From Pseudomonas sp. B33.4 (GTDB lineage Bacteria > Pseudomonadota > Gammaproteobacteria > Pseudomonadales > Pseudomonadaceae), in the NCBI RefSeq assembly GCF_034555375.1, contig NZ_CP140706.1:2037001-2101000 (forward strand): 64,000 bases of DNA, in the 5' to 3' direction. Within the stretch, counting starts at the first letter, position 1. Every line of letters starts with the position of its first letter. The position numbers were made by a program, and so were the translations under genes. The notes beneath the pieces were generated by a model. It saw only the letters and a program-made list of their open reading frames with translations, was not told the origin of the DNA and searched no databases. Shown in pieces: positions 47,452 through 56,576 of the stretch.

Positions 47452-48405
47452 CTACTTATTGTTGTCTTCAGTAATAAGTTTTTCTGTATTCAATCCGTGC
47501 GACAAGCTGTACACATAAGCGGCCAGCAATTGCACTTTATCGTTACCCAACAGTTCGTTCTGCGCCGGCATGTGGCCCTGGCGACCATGGCGAATGGTCT
47601 GCTCGAGTTGAGTCAGGCTGGTGCCATAGATAAACCCGGCCGGGTGCGTCAGATTCGGCGCACCCATGGCTTCAGTGCCGTGGCCGGTTGCCCCATGACA
47701 GGCTACGCAGGTGGTACTGAACGCTTGCTGTCCGGCTTGCAGGTCGGCCTTGCTGTCGGCGGGCAATGGCAGACCGGCCAGTTCATGACGCACGTAAGCG
47801 GCCACGTTTTTCACCCCGGCCTCGCCCAACACTTCGCCCCATGCTGGCATCGCCGCCATCCGGCCACCCATGATAGTGGTCTTGATGGTCTCGGCATCGC
47901 CGCCCCAGCGCCAGTCACTGTCGGCGAGGTTCGGGAAACCGAACGCACCTTTGGCGTCGGAGCCGTGGCACACCGAGCAGTTGGAGGCGAACAAGCGGCC
48001 ACCCATTTTCAGCGCCTGCGGATCCTTCGCCACTTCTTCCACCGGCATGGCGGCGAACTTGGCGAAAATCGGCCCGAACCTGGCGTCGGCCTTGTTCATT
48101 TCCTTTTCCCACTCGTGCACGCCGGTCCAGCCATCCTCGTAACCCGGCAGGATGCCTTTCCAGTTGCCCAGGCCCGGATAGAGGATCAGATAACCCACGG
48201 AAAACACCAGCGTGCCGGCGAACAGCATGAACCACCACTGTGGCAGCGGGTTGTCGTACTCCTCGATGCCGTCGAAGCTGTGGCCCATGGTCTGGTCGAC
48301 GCTGCCCTTGGTCTCGCCCCGGCGGGTGCCGATCAGCAGCCACGTCAGGCCGATCAGGCTGCCGATGGTCAGTACGCAGATCCACGTACTCCAGAAGGTG
48401 GTCAT
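47452..48405 (-). CDS. ccoP2: cbb3 oxidase diheme subunit CcoP (copy 2)
   Basis: The 317-residue subunit starts [20 protein letters not shown], with two membrane helices and heme motifs CSVCHG and CVACHG. It is clearly a paralogue of ccoP1 but shorter near residue 95, where copy 1 has an insertion. The tail ([12 protein letters not shown]) is unlike copy 1. The start overlaps the ccoQ2 stop by 4 bases. Confidence 0.95.
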   Translation of the reverse strand: MTTFWSTWICVLTIGSLIGLTWLLIGTRRGETKGSVDQTMGHSFDGIEEYDNPLPQWWFMLFAGTLVFSVGYLILYPGLGNWKGILPGYEDGWTGVHEWEKEMNKADARFGPIFAKFAAMPVEEVAKDPQALKMGGRLFASNCSVCHGSDAKGAFGFPNLADSDWRWGGDAETIKTTIMGGRMAAMPAWGEVLGEAGVKNVAAYVRHELAGLPLPADSKADLQAGQQAFSTTCVACHGATGHGTEAMGAPNLTHPAGFIYGTSLTQLEQTIRHGRQGHMPAQNELLGNDKVQLLAAYVYSLSHGLNTEKLITEDNNK

Positions 48406-48599
48406 GGCCGGGTACTCCTTGTCTCATTTGCTTGGGTTGTTTCGGCTTGCGGTTCGTCGGCGAACGGCAGCAGACGTGCTTCGGCAAACTCCGGGGTGCG
48501 CTTGCGGTTGAACACCCAAAGCGTCAAACCAACGAAGGCGACGAACACCACGACCGTGCCGAGGCCGCGAATCAGGCCTGCACTCATTTCAATGACCAT
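48402..48599 (-). CDS. ccoQ2: cbb3 oxidase subunit CcoQ (copy 2)
   Basis: The 65-residue protein has one helix ([20 protein letters not shown]) and the tail [17 protein letters not shown]. It is homologous to CcoQ1 and lies between ccoO2 and ccoP2. Confidence 0.9.
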   Translation of the reverse strand: MVIEMSAGLIRGLGTVVVFVAFVGLTLWVFNRKRTPEFAEARLLPFADEPQAETTQANETRSTRP

Positions 48600-48602
48600 G
48601 GC

Positions 48603-49211
48603 TCACCTCTTGCTCTTGATCGCAGTGCCGAGCACTTGCAGGTAGGAGACGAGGGCGTCCATTTCGGTCTTGCCCTTGAGGCTGGCCACCGCGCCGCTGA
48701 TGTCGTCGTCGGTGTACGGCACGCCGAGGGTGCGCATGACTTTGAGCTTGGTTTCGGTGTGGCTGCTGTCGACCGCCTGCGTGACCAGCCATGGGTAGGC
48801 CGGCATTTTCGATTCCGGTACGACGTTGCGCGGGTTGTACAAGTGCGCGCGGTGCCAGTCATCCGAGTAGCGCGCGCCGACCCGGGCGAGGTCCGGACCG
48901 GTACGTTTCGAACCCCAGAGGAATGGGTGATCCCAAACGCTTTCGCCCGCTACCGAGTAGTGCCCGTAGCGCTCGGTTTCGGCGCGGAACGGGCGGATCA
49001 TCTGCGAGTGACAGCCGACGCAGCCTTCGCGGATATAGATGTCGCGGCCTTCCAGTTGCAGCGCGGTGTAGGGCTTCATGCCTTCCACCGGTTTGTTGGT
49101 GACGTCCTGGAAGAACAGCGGGACGATCTGGGTCAGGCCGCCGATGCTCACGGCAAAGACCATGAGCAACATCAACAGGCCGACGTTCTTTTCAATCGTT
49201 TCGTGTTTCAT
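48603..49211 (-). CDS. ccoO2: cbb3 oxidase monoheme subunit CcoO (copy 2)
   Basis: The 202-residue subunit starts [20 protein letters not shown] and carries [12 protein letters not shown]. It matches CcoO1 in length and most of its sequence. The start at 49211 is chosen over 49244 because it aligns with copy 1 and GAGGAG sits upstream. The end lies 3 bases before ccoQ2. Confidence 0.96.
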   Translation of the reverse strand: MKHETIEKNVGLLMLLMVFAVSIGGLTQIVPLFFQDVTNKPVEGMKPYTALQLEGRDIYIREGCVGCHSQMIRPFRAETERYGHYSVAGESVWDHPFLWGSKRTGPDLARVGARYSDDWHRAHLYNPRNVVPESKMPAYPWLVTQAVDSSHTETKLKVMRTLGVPYTDDDISGAVASLKGKTEMDALVSYLQVLGTAIKSKR

Positions 49212-49221
49212 GGCGAACTCC

Positions 49222-50646
49222 TCAGGCCATCTGCGCGGCGGCAACGACGTCAGCAGGCTGCGAGGCCCGCACGGTGCGCCAGGTGTTGTAAGCCATCAGG
49301 AACATGCCGCTGAGGAAGATCGCCCCACCAATCAGCCGCACGACGAAGCCTGGGTGGCTGGCCACCAGGGTTTCGACGAAGGAGTAGGTCAGCGTGCCGT
49401 CCTCGTTGACTGCGCGCCACATCAGGCCCTGGGCGATGCCGTTGACCCACATCGAGGCGATGTAGAGCACGGTGCCGATGGTTGCGAGCCAGAAGTGCGC
49501 GTTGATCAGGCCGACGCTGTGCATCTGCGCCTTGCCGAAGATTTTCGGGATCATGTGGTACAGCGCACCGATGGAAATCATCGCCACCCAGCCGAGGGCG
49601 CCAGCGTGGACGTGGCCGATGGTCCAGTCGGTGTAGTGGGAGAGGGCGTTTACAGTCTTGATCGCCATCATCGGACCTTCGAAGGTCGACATGCCGTAGA
49701 ACGCCAGCGACACCACGAGGAAGCGCAGGATCGGGTCGCTGCGCAACTTATGCCAGGCGCCCGAGAGGGTCATCATGCCGTTGATCATGCCGCCCCAGCT
49801 CGGCGCCAGCAGAATCAGCGACATCACCATGCCCAGCGACTGTGCCCAGTCCGGCAGTGCGGTGTAGTGCAAGTGGTGCGGGCCGGCCCAGATGTACAGG
49901 GTGATCAAGGCCCAGAAGTGCACGATCGACAGGCGATACGAATACACCGGACGTTCGGCCTGTTTCGGCACGAAGTAGTACATCATCCCGAGAAAACCGG
50001 CGGTGAGGAAAAAGCCTACGGCGTTGTGGCCGTACCACCATTGCACCATCGCGTCGGTTGCACCGGCGTACACCGAGTAGGACTTGGTGAAACTCACCGG
50101 CAACTCAAGGTTGTTGACGATGTGCAGAATCGCCACGGTGATGATGAACGCGCCGAAGAACCAGTTGCCCACATAAATGTGCTTGGTCTTGCGCTGCATG
50201 ATCGTGCCGAAGAACACGATGGCGTAGGCGACCCAGACGATGGTGATCAGGATGTCGATCGGCCATTCCAGCTCGGCGTATTCCTTGGAGCTGGTGTAAC
50301 CCAGTGGCAGGCTGATCGCCGCCAGCAGGATCACCAGTTGCCAGCCCCAGAAGCAGAACGCGGCGATTTTTGGTGCAAACAACTGGGTTTGGCAGGTGCG
50401 TTGCACCGAGTAGAACGAACTGGCGAACAGCGCACAGCCACCGAACGCGAAGATCACCGCGTTGGTGTGCAGCGGGCGCAGACGGCCGAAACTGGTCCAG
50501 GGCAAATTGAAGTTGAGTTCGGGCCAGACCAATTGGGCCGCGAGAAAAACCCCGAGCCCCATGCCGACGATGCCCCACACCACCGTCATAATGGCGAATT
50601 GGCGGACCACCTTGTAGTTGTAGGCGGTACTGATAGAAGTGTTCAT
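49222..50646 (-). CDS. ccoN2: cbb3 oxidase catalytic subunit CcoN (copy 2)
   Basis: The 474-residue catalytic subunit starts [20 protein letters not shown] and has the same histidine segments as copy 1 ([38 protein letters not shown]). The start at 50646 is preferred over one 15 codons upstream, since it matches copy 1 and the family. It leads ccoNOQP-2. A strong Anr box lies 121-134 bases upstream, so induction at low oxygen is expected. Confidence 0.97.
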   Translation of the reverse strand: MNTSISTAYNYKVVRQFAIMTVVWGIVGMGLGVFLAAQLVWPELNFNLPWTSFGRLRPLHTNAVIFAFGGCALFASSFYSVQRTCQTQLFAPKIAAFCFWGWQLVILLAAISLPLGYTSSKEYAELEWPIDILITIVWVAYAIVFFGTIMQRKTKHIYVGNWFFGAFIITVAILHIVNNLELPVSFTKSYSVYAGATDAMVQWWYGHNAVGFFLTAGFLGMMYYFVPKQAERPVYSYRLSIVHFWALITLYIWAGPHHLHYTALPDWAQSLGMVMSLILLAPSWGGMINGMMTLSGAWHKLRSDPILRFLVVSLAFYGMSTFEGPMMAIKTVNALSHYTDWTIGHVHAGALGWVAMISIGALYHMIPKIFGKAQMHSVGLINAHFWLATIGTVLYIASMWVNGIAQGLMWRAVNEDGTLTYSFVETLVASHPGFVVRLIGGAIFLSGMFLMAYNTWRTVRASQPADVVAAAQMA

Positions 50647-50741
50647 GGTTCCCCATCCACGGTTCAGCCGAAGTGAGCGCGCGCAAGACACGCGGCGAAT
50701 CCTTCGTCTGGAGTTATAGGCAGACTAAAAGCGAGGCAAGC

Positions 50742-51422
50742 ATGGACAAACAGCACAAGGCCAGTATTGACGGGGATCAATGGGCGCAGTGCGTGCTCGA
50801 TCATGGATGGCTTTGGAACGCCGCCAGTGGTGAGGCTTCAGCGACGTTGATCCTTGCCCACGGTGCTGGTGCGCCGATGGATAGCGAGTGGATGAACGAT
50901 ATGGCTCGGCGCCTTGCCGGGCTTGGGGTGAATGTGTTGCGGTTTGAGTTTCCGTATATGGCGCAGCGGCGGGTGGATGGGGTGAAGCGGCCGCCGAATC
51001 CTGCGGGGAAATCGCAGGAATGTTGGCGTGAGGTGTATGCCGAGGTGCGGCGTCATGTCACTGGGGTTTTGGCCATTGGCGGGAAGTCCATGGGTGGGCG
51101 GATGGCGAGTCTTTTGGCTGACGAATTGGGTGCCGATGCGGTGGTGTGTCTGGGCTATCCGTTTTATGCGGTGGGGAAGCCGGAGAAGCCTCGGGTTGAG
51201 CATTTGGCTTCTTTGCAGGCGCGGACGTTGATTGTGCAGGGGGAGCGGGATGCGCTGGGCAATCGGGAGGCGGTTGAGGCTTATACCTTGTCACCGAGTA
51301 TTGAGGTGGCGTGGCTCGCGGCCGGGGATCATGACCTCAAGCCATTAAAGGTTTCCGGGTTTACCCATGAGCAGCATTTGGCCAGCGCCGCGCAGAAAGT
51401 GTCCGTGTTTCTCAGCAAGTGA
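50742..51422 (+). CDS. Alpha/beta hydrolase (KANL3/Tex30-like family)
   Basis: The 226-residue cytosolic protein has the fold signatures ATLILAHGAGAPMDSEWM (oxyanion region), nucleophile elbow GGKSMGGRMAS with the serine, VQGERDALGN (acid) and GDHDLKP (histidine). It belongs to the small dienelactone-hydrolase-like group of unknown substrate. ATG 50742 is preferred over an upstream start at 50673. Divergent from ccoN2, its first codons contain the Anr box of the oxidase. No operon partner follows. Confidence 0.82.
   Translation: MDKQHKASIDGDQWAQCVLDHGWLWNAASGEASATLILAHGAGAPMDSEWMNDMARRLAGLGVNVLRFEFPYMAQRRVDGVKRPPNPAGKSQECWREVYAEVRRHVTGVLAIGGKSMGGRMASLLADELGADAVVCLGYPFYAVGKPEKPRVEHLASLQARTLIVQGERDALGNREAVEAYTLSPSIEVAWLAAGDHDLKPLKVSGFTHEQHLASAAQKVSVFLSK
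50767..50780. promoter_or_regulatory. Anr box of the ccoNOQP-2 promoter (inside the hydrolase 5' coding end)
   Basis: TTGACGGGGATCAA matches TTGAT-N4-ATCAA with one difference (C for T at position 5). It lies 121-134 bases upstream of ccoN2, and 25 bases inside the hydrolase reading frame. Its placement is normal for an Anr-activated cco promoter. Confidence 0.72.
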
Positions 51423-51460
51423 CCGAGCCGGGCTGAGATTTTGAACTGCATGAAGATCTG

Positions 51461-51509
51461 CTCCCTTTCCCCTCGCCCCCATGGGGGAGAGGGCTGGGGT
51501 GAGGGGGAT
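51461..51509. repeat. Dispersed CTCTCCC/GGGTGAGGG repeat, single copy
   Basis: CTCCCTTTCCCCTCGCCCCC... GAGAGGGCTGGGGTGAGGG is a compact, imperfectly palindromic copy of the CCCTCACCC family. It lies 38 bases after the hydrolase stop. Confidence 0.7.
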
Positions 51510-51529
51510 CGATTTCAGCTACGACATAT

Positions 51530-51800
51530 CTTTTGGGTAGATATCCATTGCTGCGGTAACGGCCACTTAGGGTTCCGCCCTTACGGCGGGTCACCTTTTC
51601 CAAACGCCGAAAAGGTAACCCAAAAGGCTTGCTCCTACGTCCGGCCCGCTCGCTAAAGCTCGGGGTTCCTTCGCTCCGGGATCGATCCGGGCGCAGCGCC
51701 TACGGTTTGCTTCGCTGCACCTCCTCTCGCTGTGTTTGGCTGCGCCAAACGGTCGCTGCGCTCCCACGCCCGGATCAATCCCTCCACTCAGCCTTCCGAC
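51530..51800. repeat. Long dispersed intergenic repeat with several inverted segments
   Basis: The segment has short inverted motifs such as ACCTTTTCCAAACGCC facing GGCGTTTGG-like complements (51591-51614 GCCGAAAAGGTAACCCAAAA), and CGGCCCGCTCGCTAAAGCTC. I recognise this type of sequence as recurring between genes in fluorescens-group genomes. Its boundaries are estimated. No gene is seen. Confidence 0.55.
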
Positions 51801-51900
51801 GTCGCCTGTGGATCAAGATCAAAAGCAGGCGAGCTGACACTCGGCCTATTGAGTGGTTAAGGGCCCAGCGGTGTTCGGCTGTTAATTTGTGTTGTGACTG

Positions 51901-52063
51901 CCCCTCATCGGAACGCCGCCCGCCCAGCCCTCTCCCGAGGGAGAGGGAGCCGATTTGTGAGCTTTTCAAAGCCTGAGTTCAACGCGCTATTGCACGTCGG
52001 CGTACCTCTCCCAAACACCTCGATCAGTCCCCTCTCCCTCTGGGAGAGGGCTAGGGTGAGGGG
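51901..52063. repeat. Dispersed repeat pair, CTCTCCC...GGGTGAGGG type
   Basis: A diverged left copy (CCCCTCATCGGAACGCCGCC, then CCCTCTCCCGAGGGAGAGGG) and an inverted right copy (TCTGGGAGAGGGCTAGGGTG) flank about 80 bases. It is related to 7691 and 40133, with inserted bases in the left copy. Confidence 0.75.
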
Positions 52064-52249
52064 CGATTTCGCTGACACGATAAAAAACTGGAAGCCCTCA
52101 CTACCCAGCATTTCCTGTGCGTAAACATGATTCCGTTAGCGTGTTTAAAGTACACAGCCCGTTACGCCATGGGGCCTACAACACCTTGCGCCGTTACCTA
52201 CGCGTACGCCAGAATCCGCCTGCTTACGCGGCTATGAGGTGGGTTGTAT

Positions 52250-52487
52250 CGTGTCCCTGTCACTGAAAAGCAGTGATCGGGTTTGGTAGCCCGCTTCGAA
52301 ACCGTATGGCGTCACCGTATGCAGTCCCTTTTTGGGGGCTCAGATTTTTATGGTGGGCATGCGTGGGGCTCATTCGTGAGCGCCGGGTTTCCCGTTTCGA
52401 CCGGTCTACCAACCCACGTATGGCCACCACCCACTCGTTTGGTAGCGAGGGTGATGGCTCCTAATATTCGAAACTGGAGTTACACCT
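52250..52487 (+). ncRNA. Structured leader upstream of the DUF6124-type gene
   Basis: The 240 bases contain four clear hairpins: TCACTG/CAGTGA (52260-52276), CGGG/CCCG around 52278-52293, GCTCA/TGAGC at about 52368-52382, and CGGG/CCCG near 52383-52394. A long-range inverted pair GGGTTTGGTAG (52279-52289) and CTACCAACCC (52409-52418) closes them into one domain. The GTTTGGTAGC motif recurs at 52438. The 5' edge and the RNA status are inferences. It ends at the ribosome-binding site region (GGAGTT) of the next gene. Confidence 0.5.
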
Positions 52488-52853
52488 ATGTTCAAAATCA
52501 CACCAAACCCGCCCGTTACCGATCCAATCCCACACGACCCCGCGATTAGCCCGCAAAAGATCAAAGAAGCAACCGACCGCGCCCTCGACTACTACCTCCG
52601 ACCCGAAGCCCTGGGTGCTCCGCCAAGCTCGCCCAAGTTTCGCCCGGTCTATCTCGTCGACCCCACGCTGGATGACGAAACGCTGCTGGTCGAGGCGAGC
52701 GAGTCGCTTTCATACGCCCATGCCATGGCCGGAAACATCGCCAACTCAATCGGCGGCCCGGAGCGCAAACCGCTGCTGGCGCTGCAACAGGTGATCATGC
52801 TCAACGAGCTGTTGGTCAATCGGCTGCTGGATAAATTGAAGCTGCCTCAGTAG
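52488..52853 (+). CDS. DUF6124-like Pseudomonas small protein
   Basis: The 121-residue soluble protein begins MFKITPNPPVTDPIPHDPAI. It includes ATDRALDYYLRPE, LLVEASESLSYAHAMAGNIA and ends KPLLALQQVIMLNELLVNRL. This layout is that of a Pseudomonas-restricted family of unknown function (I recall it as DUF6124, often in several copies per genome). No catalytic motif or membrane segment is present. It is preceded by a structured leader and followed by a dispersed repeat pair. Confidence 0.72.
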   Translation: MFKITPNPPVTDPIPHDPAISPQKIKEATDRALDYYLRPEALGAPPSSPKFRPVYLVDPTLDDETLLVEASESLSYAHAMAGNIANSIGGPERKPLLALQQVIMLNELLVNRLLDKLKLPQ

Positions 52854-52864
52854 TTATGGGGCCA

Positions 52865-53040
52865 GCCCTCACCCTAACCCTCTCCCAGAGGTAGAGGGGA
52901 CTGACCGAGGTGAATGTGCGAGGTACATCGACTTGAGATTCCGAGTCGAACTCAAATTCTGAAATGCACAGAGATCGACTCCCTTTCCCCCTCGCCCCTT
53001 GGGGGCGGTCCGACGTTTCGGGAGGGCTGGGGTGAGGGGG
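52865..53040. repeat. Dispersed repeat pair, CCCTCACCC type
   Basis: CCCTCACCCTAACCCTCTCC (52867) and an inverted GGGAGGGCTGGGGTGAGGGG ending 53040 flank about 120 bases. The right copy has a short inserted segment (GGTCCGACGTTTCGGG). Confidence 0.75.
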
Positions 53041-53058
53041 AAATGTTCACTGACACAA

Positions 53059-53095
53059 CAAAAAACCCGGAAGCTCTCGCTCTCCGGGTTTTTTG
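53059..53095. terminator. Bidirectional terminator after aer
   Basis: AAAAAACCCGGA/TCCGGGTTTTTT stem with a 13-base loop lies 15 bases from the aer stop, with A/T runs on both sides. Confidence 0.9.
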
Positions 53096-53110
53096 TTATC
53101 GCCAGTTCAA

Positions 53111-54676
53111 TCAGCGGTTAAACCGCTCCACCAACGAGTACTGCGTATTCGCCGTCTTCGTCAGCTCTTCACTCAACAACGCCGAGTTATGCGCTTGCTC
53201 GGAAGTCTGATCCGCCAGCTCCGAAATATTGCTGATGTTGCGGCTGATCTCTTCAGCCACCGCACTTTGCTCTTCGGTCGCGGCAGCGATTTGCGTGGTC
53301 ATGTCGGTGATATTAGCCACCGCTTCACTGATCCCGACCAGCGCCTGATCCGCCTCCAGCACCCGCGCCACACCTTCTTCCGCCTGGCGATGCCCGGCTT
53401 CCATGGTTTGCACGGCGCTGGACGCCGTTTGCTGCAACTTGGCGATCAGGGCGTGAATCTGCCCGGTCGATTCGCTGGTGCGTTGCGCCAGTTGGCGAAC
53501 TTCATCGGCCACTACCGCGAAACCACGGCCCATCTCACCGGCACGCGCTGCTTCAATCGCAGCGTTCAGTGCCAGCAGGTTGGTCTGATCGGCGATGCCT
53601 TTGATCACATCCACCACACCGCCGATTTCGTCGCTGTCCTTGGCCAGTTGGGTGACGGTCAAACCGGTTTCCCCAACAACTACGGACAGACGCTGAATGG
53701 CTTCGCGGGTTTCCCCGGCGATGTCACGACCGCGACCGGTCAGGCGATTGGCTTCCTGTGTCGCGTCAGCGGTGCGCTGTACGTGGCTCGCCACTTCCTG
53801 AGTAGTGGCGGCCATCTGGTTGACGGCGGTGGCGACCTGTTCGGTTTCCACGCGCTGACGTTCCAGACCGGTGGAGCTGTTGTGCGCCAGGGCGTCGGAC
53901 TGCTTGGCCTGATCGGTCAGGTGTTCGGCGGTGTCCTGCAGGCGGGTCAGGCAGGTTTTCAGGCGTGCTTCCTGGCTGAGGATCGACATTTCCAGACGTG
54001 CCTGCGCGCCACGGCTGTCGGTGTACATCTGTGCGATCAACGGGTCGGAAGTGGTCTGCTCGGCCAGACGCAGCAGGCGTTTGAGCCCGCGTTGCTGCCA
54101 TTGCAGGCCCATCAGGCCCAATGGCACCGACAGACCGGCGGCGAGGGCAAAACCCCACTGCGAGTTCAGGGTCGCGCCGATTATGAAACTCAACTGGCTG
54201 ACCAGAATGAACGGCAGCCAGTCCTGCAACACCGGCAGCCATTTATCAGTGGAAGGGATCGCCGACTTGCCCTGGTTGATGCGTTGGTAGAGCGCTTCGG
54301 CACGGCGGATCTGTTCGGCAGTGGGTTTGACCCGCACTGACTCGTAACCGACCACCTGATTGCCGTCGAACACCGGTGTGACATAGGCGTTAACCCAGTA
54401 ATGGTCACCGGTCTTGCAGCGATTCTTGACAATGCCCATCCATGGCAAGCCTTGTTTCAGTGTGCCCCACATGTGCGAAAACACCGCAGCCGGGACGTCG
54501 GGGTGACGGACCAGGTTGTGCGGCGCACGGATCAGTTCCTCACGCGAAAACCCGCTGATTTCGACGAAAGCGTCGTTGCAGTAGGTGATCACGCCCTTGG
54601 CGTCGGTTGTGGAAATCAACCGCTGCTGAGCCGGGAAAGTCCGTTCGCGTTGTGTAATGGGCTGGTTATTACGCAT
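53111..54676 (-). CDS. aer: Aerotaxis receptor Aer (PAS-domain methyl-accepting protein)
   Basis: The 521-residue receptor reports redox state or oxygen to the chemotaxis kinase. An N-terminal FAD-binding PAS domain (about 20-120; [20 protein letters not shown], then [20 protein letters not shown]) is followed by a hydrophobic anchor near 165-200. The cytoplasmic signalling region has the highly conserved hairpin ending [18 protein letters not shown]. The order next to cbb3-2 agrees with aer of P. aeruginosa, which sits in the same place by recollection. There is no clear consensus Anr box upstream. Confidence 0.92.
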   Translation of the reverse strand: MRNNQPITQRERTFPAQQRLISTTDAKGVITYCNDAFVEISGFSREELIRAPHNLVRHPDVPAAVFSHMWGTLKQGLPWMGIVKNRCKTGDHYWVNAYVTPVFDGNQVVGYESVRVKPTAEQIRRAEALYQRINQGKSAIPSTDKWLPVLQDWLPFILVSQLSFIIGATLNSQWGFALAAGLSVPLGLMGLQWQQRGLKRLLRLAEQTTSDPLIAQMYTDSRGAQARLEMSILSQEARLKTCLTRLQDTAEHLTDQAKQSDALAHNSSTGLERQRVETEQVATAVNQMAATTQEVASHVQRTADATQEANRLTGRGRDIAGETREAIQRLSVVVGETGLTVTQLAKDSDEIGGVVDVIKGIADQTNLLALNAAIEAARAGEMGRGFAVVADEVRQLAQRTSESTGQIHALIAKLQQTASSAVQTMEAGHRQAEEGVARVLEADQALVGISEAVANITDMTTQIAAATEEQSAVAEEISRNISNISELADQTSEQAHNSALLSEELTKTANTQYSLVERFNR

Positions 54677-54725
54677 GGTTTTTCAATCCGCAAGGCTTTG
54701 AAAGGTTGTCGGCGGTGACAGCTTT

Positions 54726-54748
54726 TTATTGAAGTTTTTTTTCAATAA
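54726..54748. repeat. AT-rich inverted repeat upstream of aer
   Basis: TTATTGAA and TTCAATAA (8-bp perfect arms, 7-base spacer GTTTTTT) lie 50 bases before the aer start and 31 bases from the CPBP-gene stop. It could be an operator or a weak terminator of the upstream same-strand gene. Confidence 0.5.
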
Positions 54749-54778
54749 TCAGCACGGCGTCGCAAAACGGCGCTTGCT

Positions 54779-55570
54779 TCAGCCCGCGAGCATCGGATAG
54801 GTGAACAGACCGAAATGCAGCAGATTCAGGCCGAAATGCGTGGCGATGGCCGCGCCGAGTCCGCCAAAACGGTAGGCCAGACCATAGCCGACCCCGGCCA
54901 GCCCTGCCAGCAACACCCAGGTCCAGCCTGCGCCGGCGTGCACCAGACCAAACAGCAGCGAGGCCAGCAGCAGGGCGAGGTTTTCACCGTAAGGCAGGGG
55001 TTTGAGGCGCTGGCTGAGGCCGCCCTGTATATAGCCGCGAAACAGCGCTTCCTCGACCAAGGTCACCAGCAGCAGATTATTGAGCACCCACAGCCACGCC
55101 TGATCCGGCCACTTCGGCGCCCAGGCAATCACACCCAGCAACAGCGCGCCGCCGAGGGCGAGAACCGCGCTCAGCGTCAGGGCGAGGGCGGTGGCGTAGA
55201 CGCTCAGGCGCAACGAACGGCGCCCGACAATCCACGGGCACACCAGCAGCAGCCAGAAACCAATCAGCGGTTTATCCAGATTCAGGTACATCGAGAACGG
55301 CACGGCGTTGTCGGTGAAGCGCTGCGGATCGATAGCCCGACCGTTGGCGAAACCCGGTAACCAGTGCAGCGCCAACGCCACGGCCAACACGATGAACAGC
55401 CCATGACCAAGAAAACGCGCGACTGGCACCTGTTGCTGGCGCACGGCAAAACCGGCGAACACCAGCAGCCCCACGGAAATCAAAGCGAGCCAGCCGAGGT
55501 GGCCGTAGCTCAGCGCCCATCCATAACCGAGGCTGAGAAGCGCCAGATAGAGCCATGGCAAAGCCTTCAT
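54779..55570 (-). CDS. CPBP-family intramembrane metalloprotease
   Basis: The 263-residue multi-span protein has the CPBP/Abi active-site motifs in its C-terminal half: EEALFRGYIQGG (EExxxR), FGLVHAGAG (FxxxH) and THFGLNLLHFG (third motif). It has about eight membrane helices. Such proteases act on prenylated or other membrane proteins, or serve immunity in some bacteria. The role here is unknown. The start at 55570 (MKALPWLYLALL) is preferred to a TTG 26 codons upstream, which adds non-conserved residues. Confidence 0.85.
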   Translation of the reverse strand: MKALPWLYLALLSLGYGWALSYGHLGWLALISVGLLVFAGFAVRQQQVPVARFLGHGLFIVLAVALALHWLPGFANGRAIDPQRFTDNAVPFSMYLNLDKPLIGFWLLLVCPWIVGRRSLRLSVYATALALTLSAVLALGGALLLGVIAWAPKWPDQAWLWVLNNLLLVTLVEEALFRGYIQGGLSQRLKPLPYGENLALLLASLLFGLVHAGAGWTWVLLAGLAGVGYGLAYRFGGLGAAIATHFGLNLLHFGLFTYPMLAG

Positions 55571-55686
55571 CGAAAGTCCCTGTGCAAATTTGTGGAAGGG
55601 CTTTCTACACGGGTGAAGGCGTGGGGACAAGTGAAGGTGTGGCGGCAAATCGGGGTAGTGGACAAACCTGTGGTCAACACAGATAC

Positions 55687-55779
55687 CTGTGGGAGCTGGC
55701 TTGCCAGCGATGAGGCCTGTACATCCGACATCTTCATCGACTGATCCACCGCTATCGCTGGCAAGCCAGCTCCCACAGG
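55687..55779. repeat. REPIN, TGTGGGAGCTGGCTTGCCAGCGAT type
   Basis: Inverted copies at 55687-55711 and 55753-55779 lie between the CPBP protease and inhA genes. Confidence 0.88.
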
Positions 55780-55800
55780 GTGTTGTATTTGCCTGAGGAA

Positions 55801-56487
55801 TCAGTGCAAGTTGAGTTTCGCTGCCGCACGCTCGGTGATTTCCGTGCGCAGCTTCAGCGATGGCGCTGCACGCAAACGGGCTTCAGCGACAACCGCTCCC
55901 GGCGCAGTCTCCGGGCTGCCGGAATTGAACGGCGGCGCCGGCGCGTATTCCAATTGCAACTGGATCAGTTGCGCCGTATCGGCACCCACCAACTCTTCCG
56001 CCAGCACCAAGGCAAAATCAATCCCCGCTGTTATCCCGCCACCGGTAAACAGATTGCCGTCACGCACCACCCGATCCTTTACCGCAATCGCCCCCAGCGT
56101 CGGCAGCAAATCGTGATAGGCCCAATGCGTGGTTGCGCGCTTGCCTTGCAGCAAGCCCGCCGCGCCGAGCACCAGCGAGCCGGTGCACACCGATGTCACG
56201 TACTTCGCCTGCGCAGCCTGACGCTTGATGAAGGCCAGCGTTACCTCGTCTTCCATCAACGCGCCGACGCCACCGCCACCGGGGATGCAGATCACATCCA
56301 GACACGGGCAATCCTCGAACGTGGTGGTCGGTTTCAGCAGCAGCCCGGTGCTGGCGGTGACCGGCATCAGATCCTTCCAGATCAGATGCACCTGTACGTC
56401 CGGCAACGAGGCAAGCACGTCATAAGGGCCGGTCAGGTCGAGTTGCTGAACCTGCGGAAACAACAGAAAACCGATCTGCAACGTCAT
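55801..56487 (-). CDS. inhA: Isonitrile hydratase InhA (DJ-1/PfpI family)
   Basis: The 228-residue protein hydrates isonitriles to N-substituted formamides in the characterised P. putida homologue, whose sequence I recall closely matching (QIGFLLFPQVQQLDLTGPYD; DVICIPGGGGVGALME; YVTSVCTGSLVLGAAGLLQG). The nucleophile cysteine lies in SVCTGS, preceded by the E/D-rich pocket. Start 56487 (MTLQIGFLL) is chosen over 56559 to match the family N-terminus. It is divergent from an AraC-type regulator with its own DJ-1 domain. Confidence 0.85.
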   Translation of the reverse strand: MTLQIGFLLFPQVQQLDLTGPYDVLASLPDVQVHLIWKDLMPVTASTGLLLKPTTTFEDCPCLDVICIPGGGGVGALMEDEVTLAFIKRQAAQAKYVTSVCTGSLVLGAAGLLQGKRATTHWAYHDLLPTLGAIAVKDRVVRDGNLFTGGGITAGIDFALVLAEELVGADTAQLIQLQLEYAPAPPFNSGSPETAPGAVVAEARLRAAPSLKLRTEITERAAAKLNLH

Positions 56488-56576
56488 CGTTCTTGCTCCA
56501 TGAAAAGGGGTGGACGGGTTCACTGTAGGCGCGTAGGTTCTGGCGCATACGCCAATCACCCCACGAATTACGCCAA

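Noticed and set aside
52273..52549. Small plus-strand frames upstream of the DUF6124 gene
   Set aside because: They lie in a hairpin-rich leader, have no RBS or known family, and one overlaps the real start.
54726..54748. Anr box upstream of aer
   Set aside because: TTATTGAA/TTCAATAA lacks the N4 spacing of TTGAT-N4-ATCAA; a 7-base spacer does not fit.
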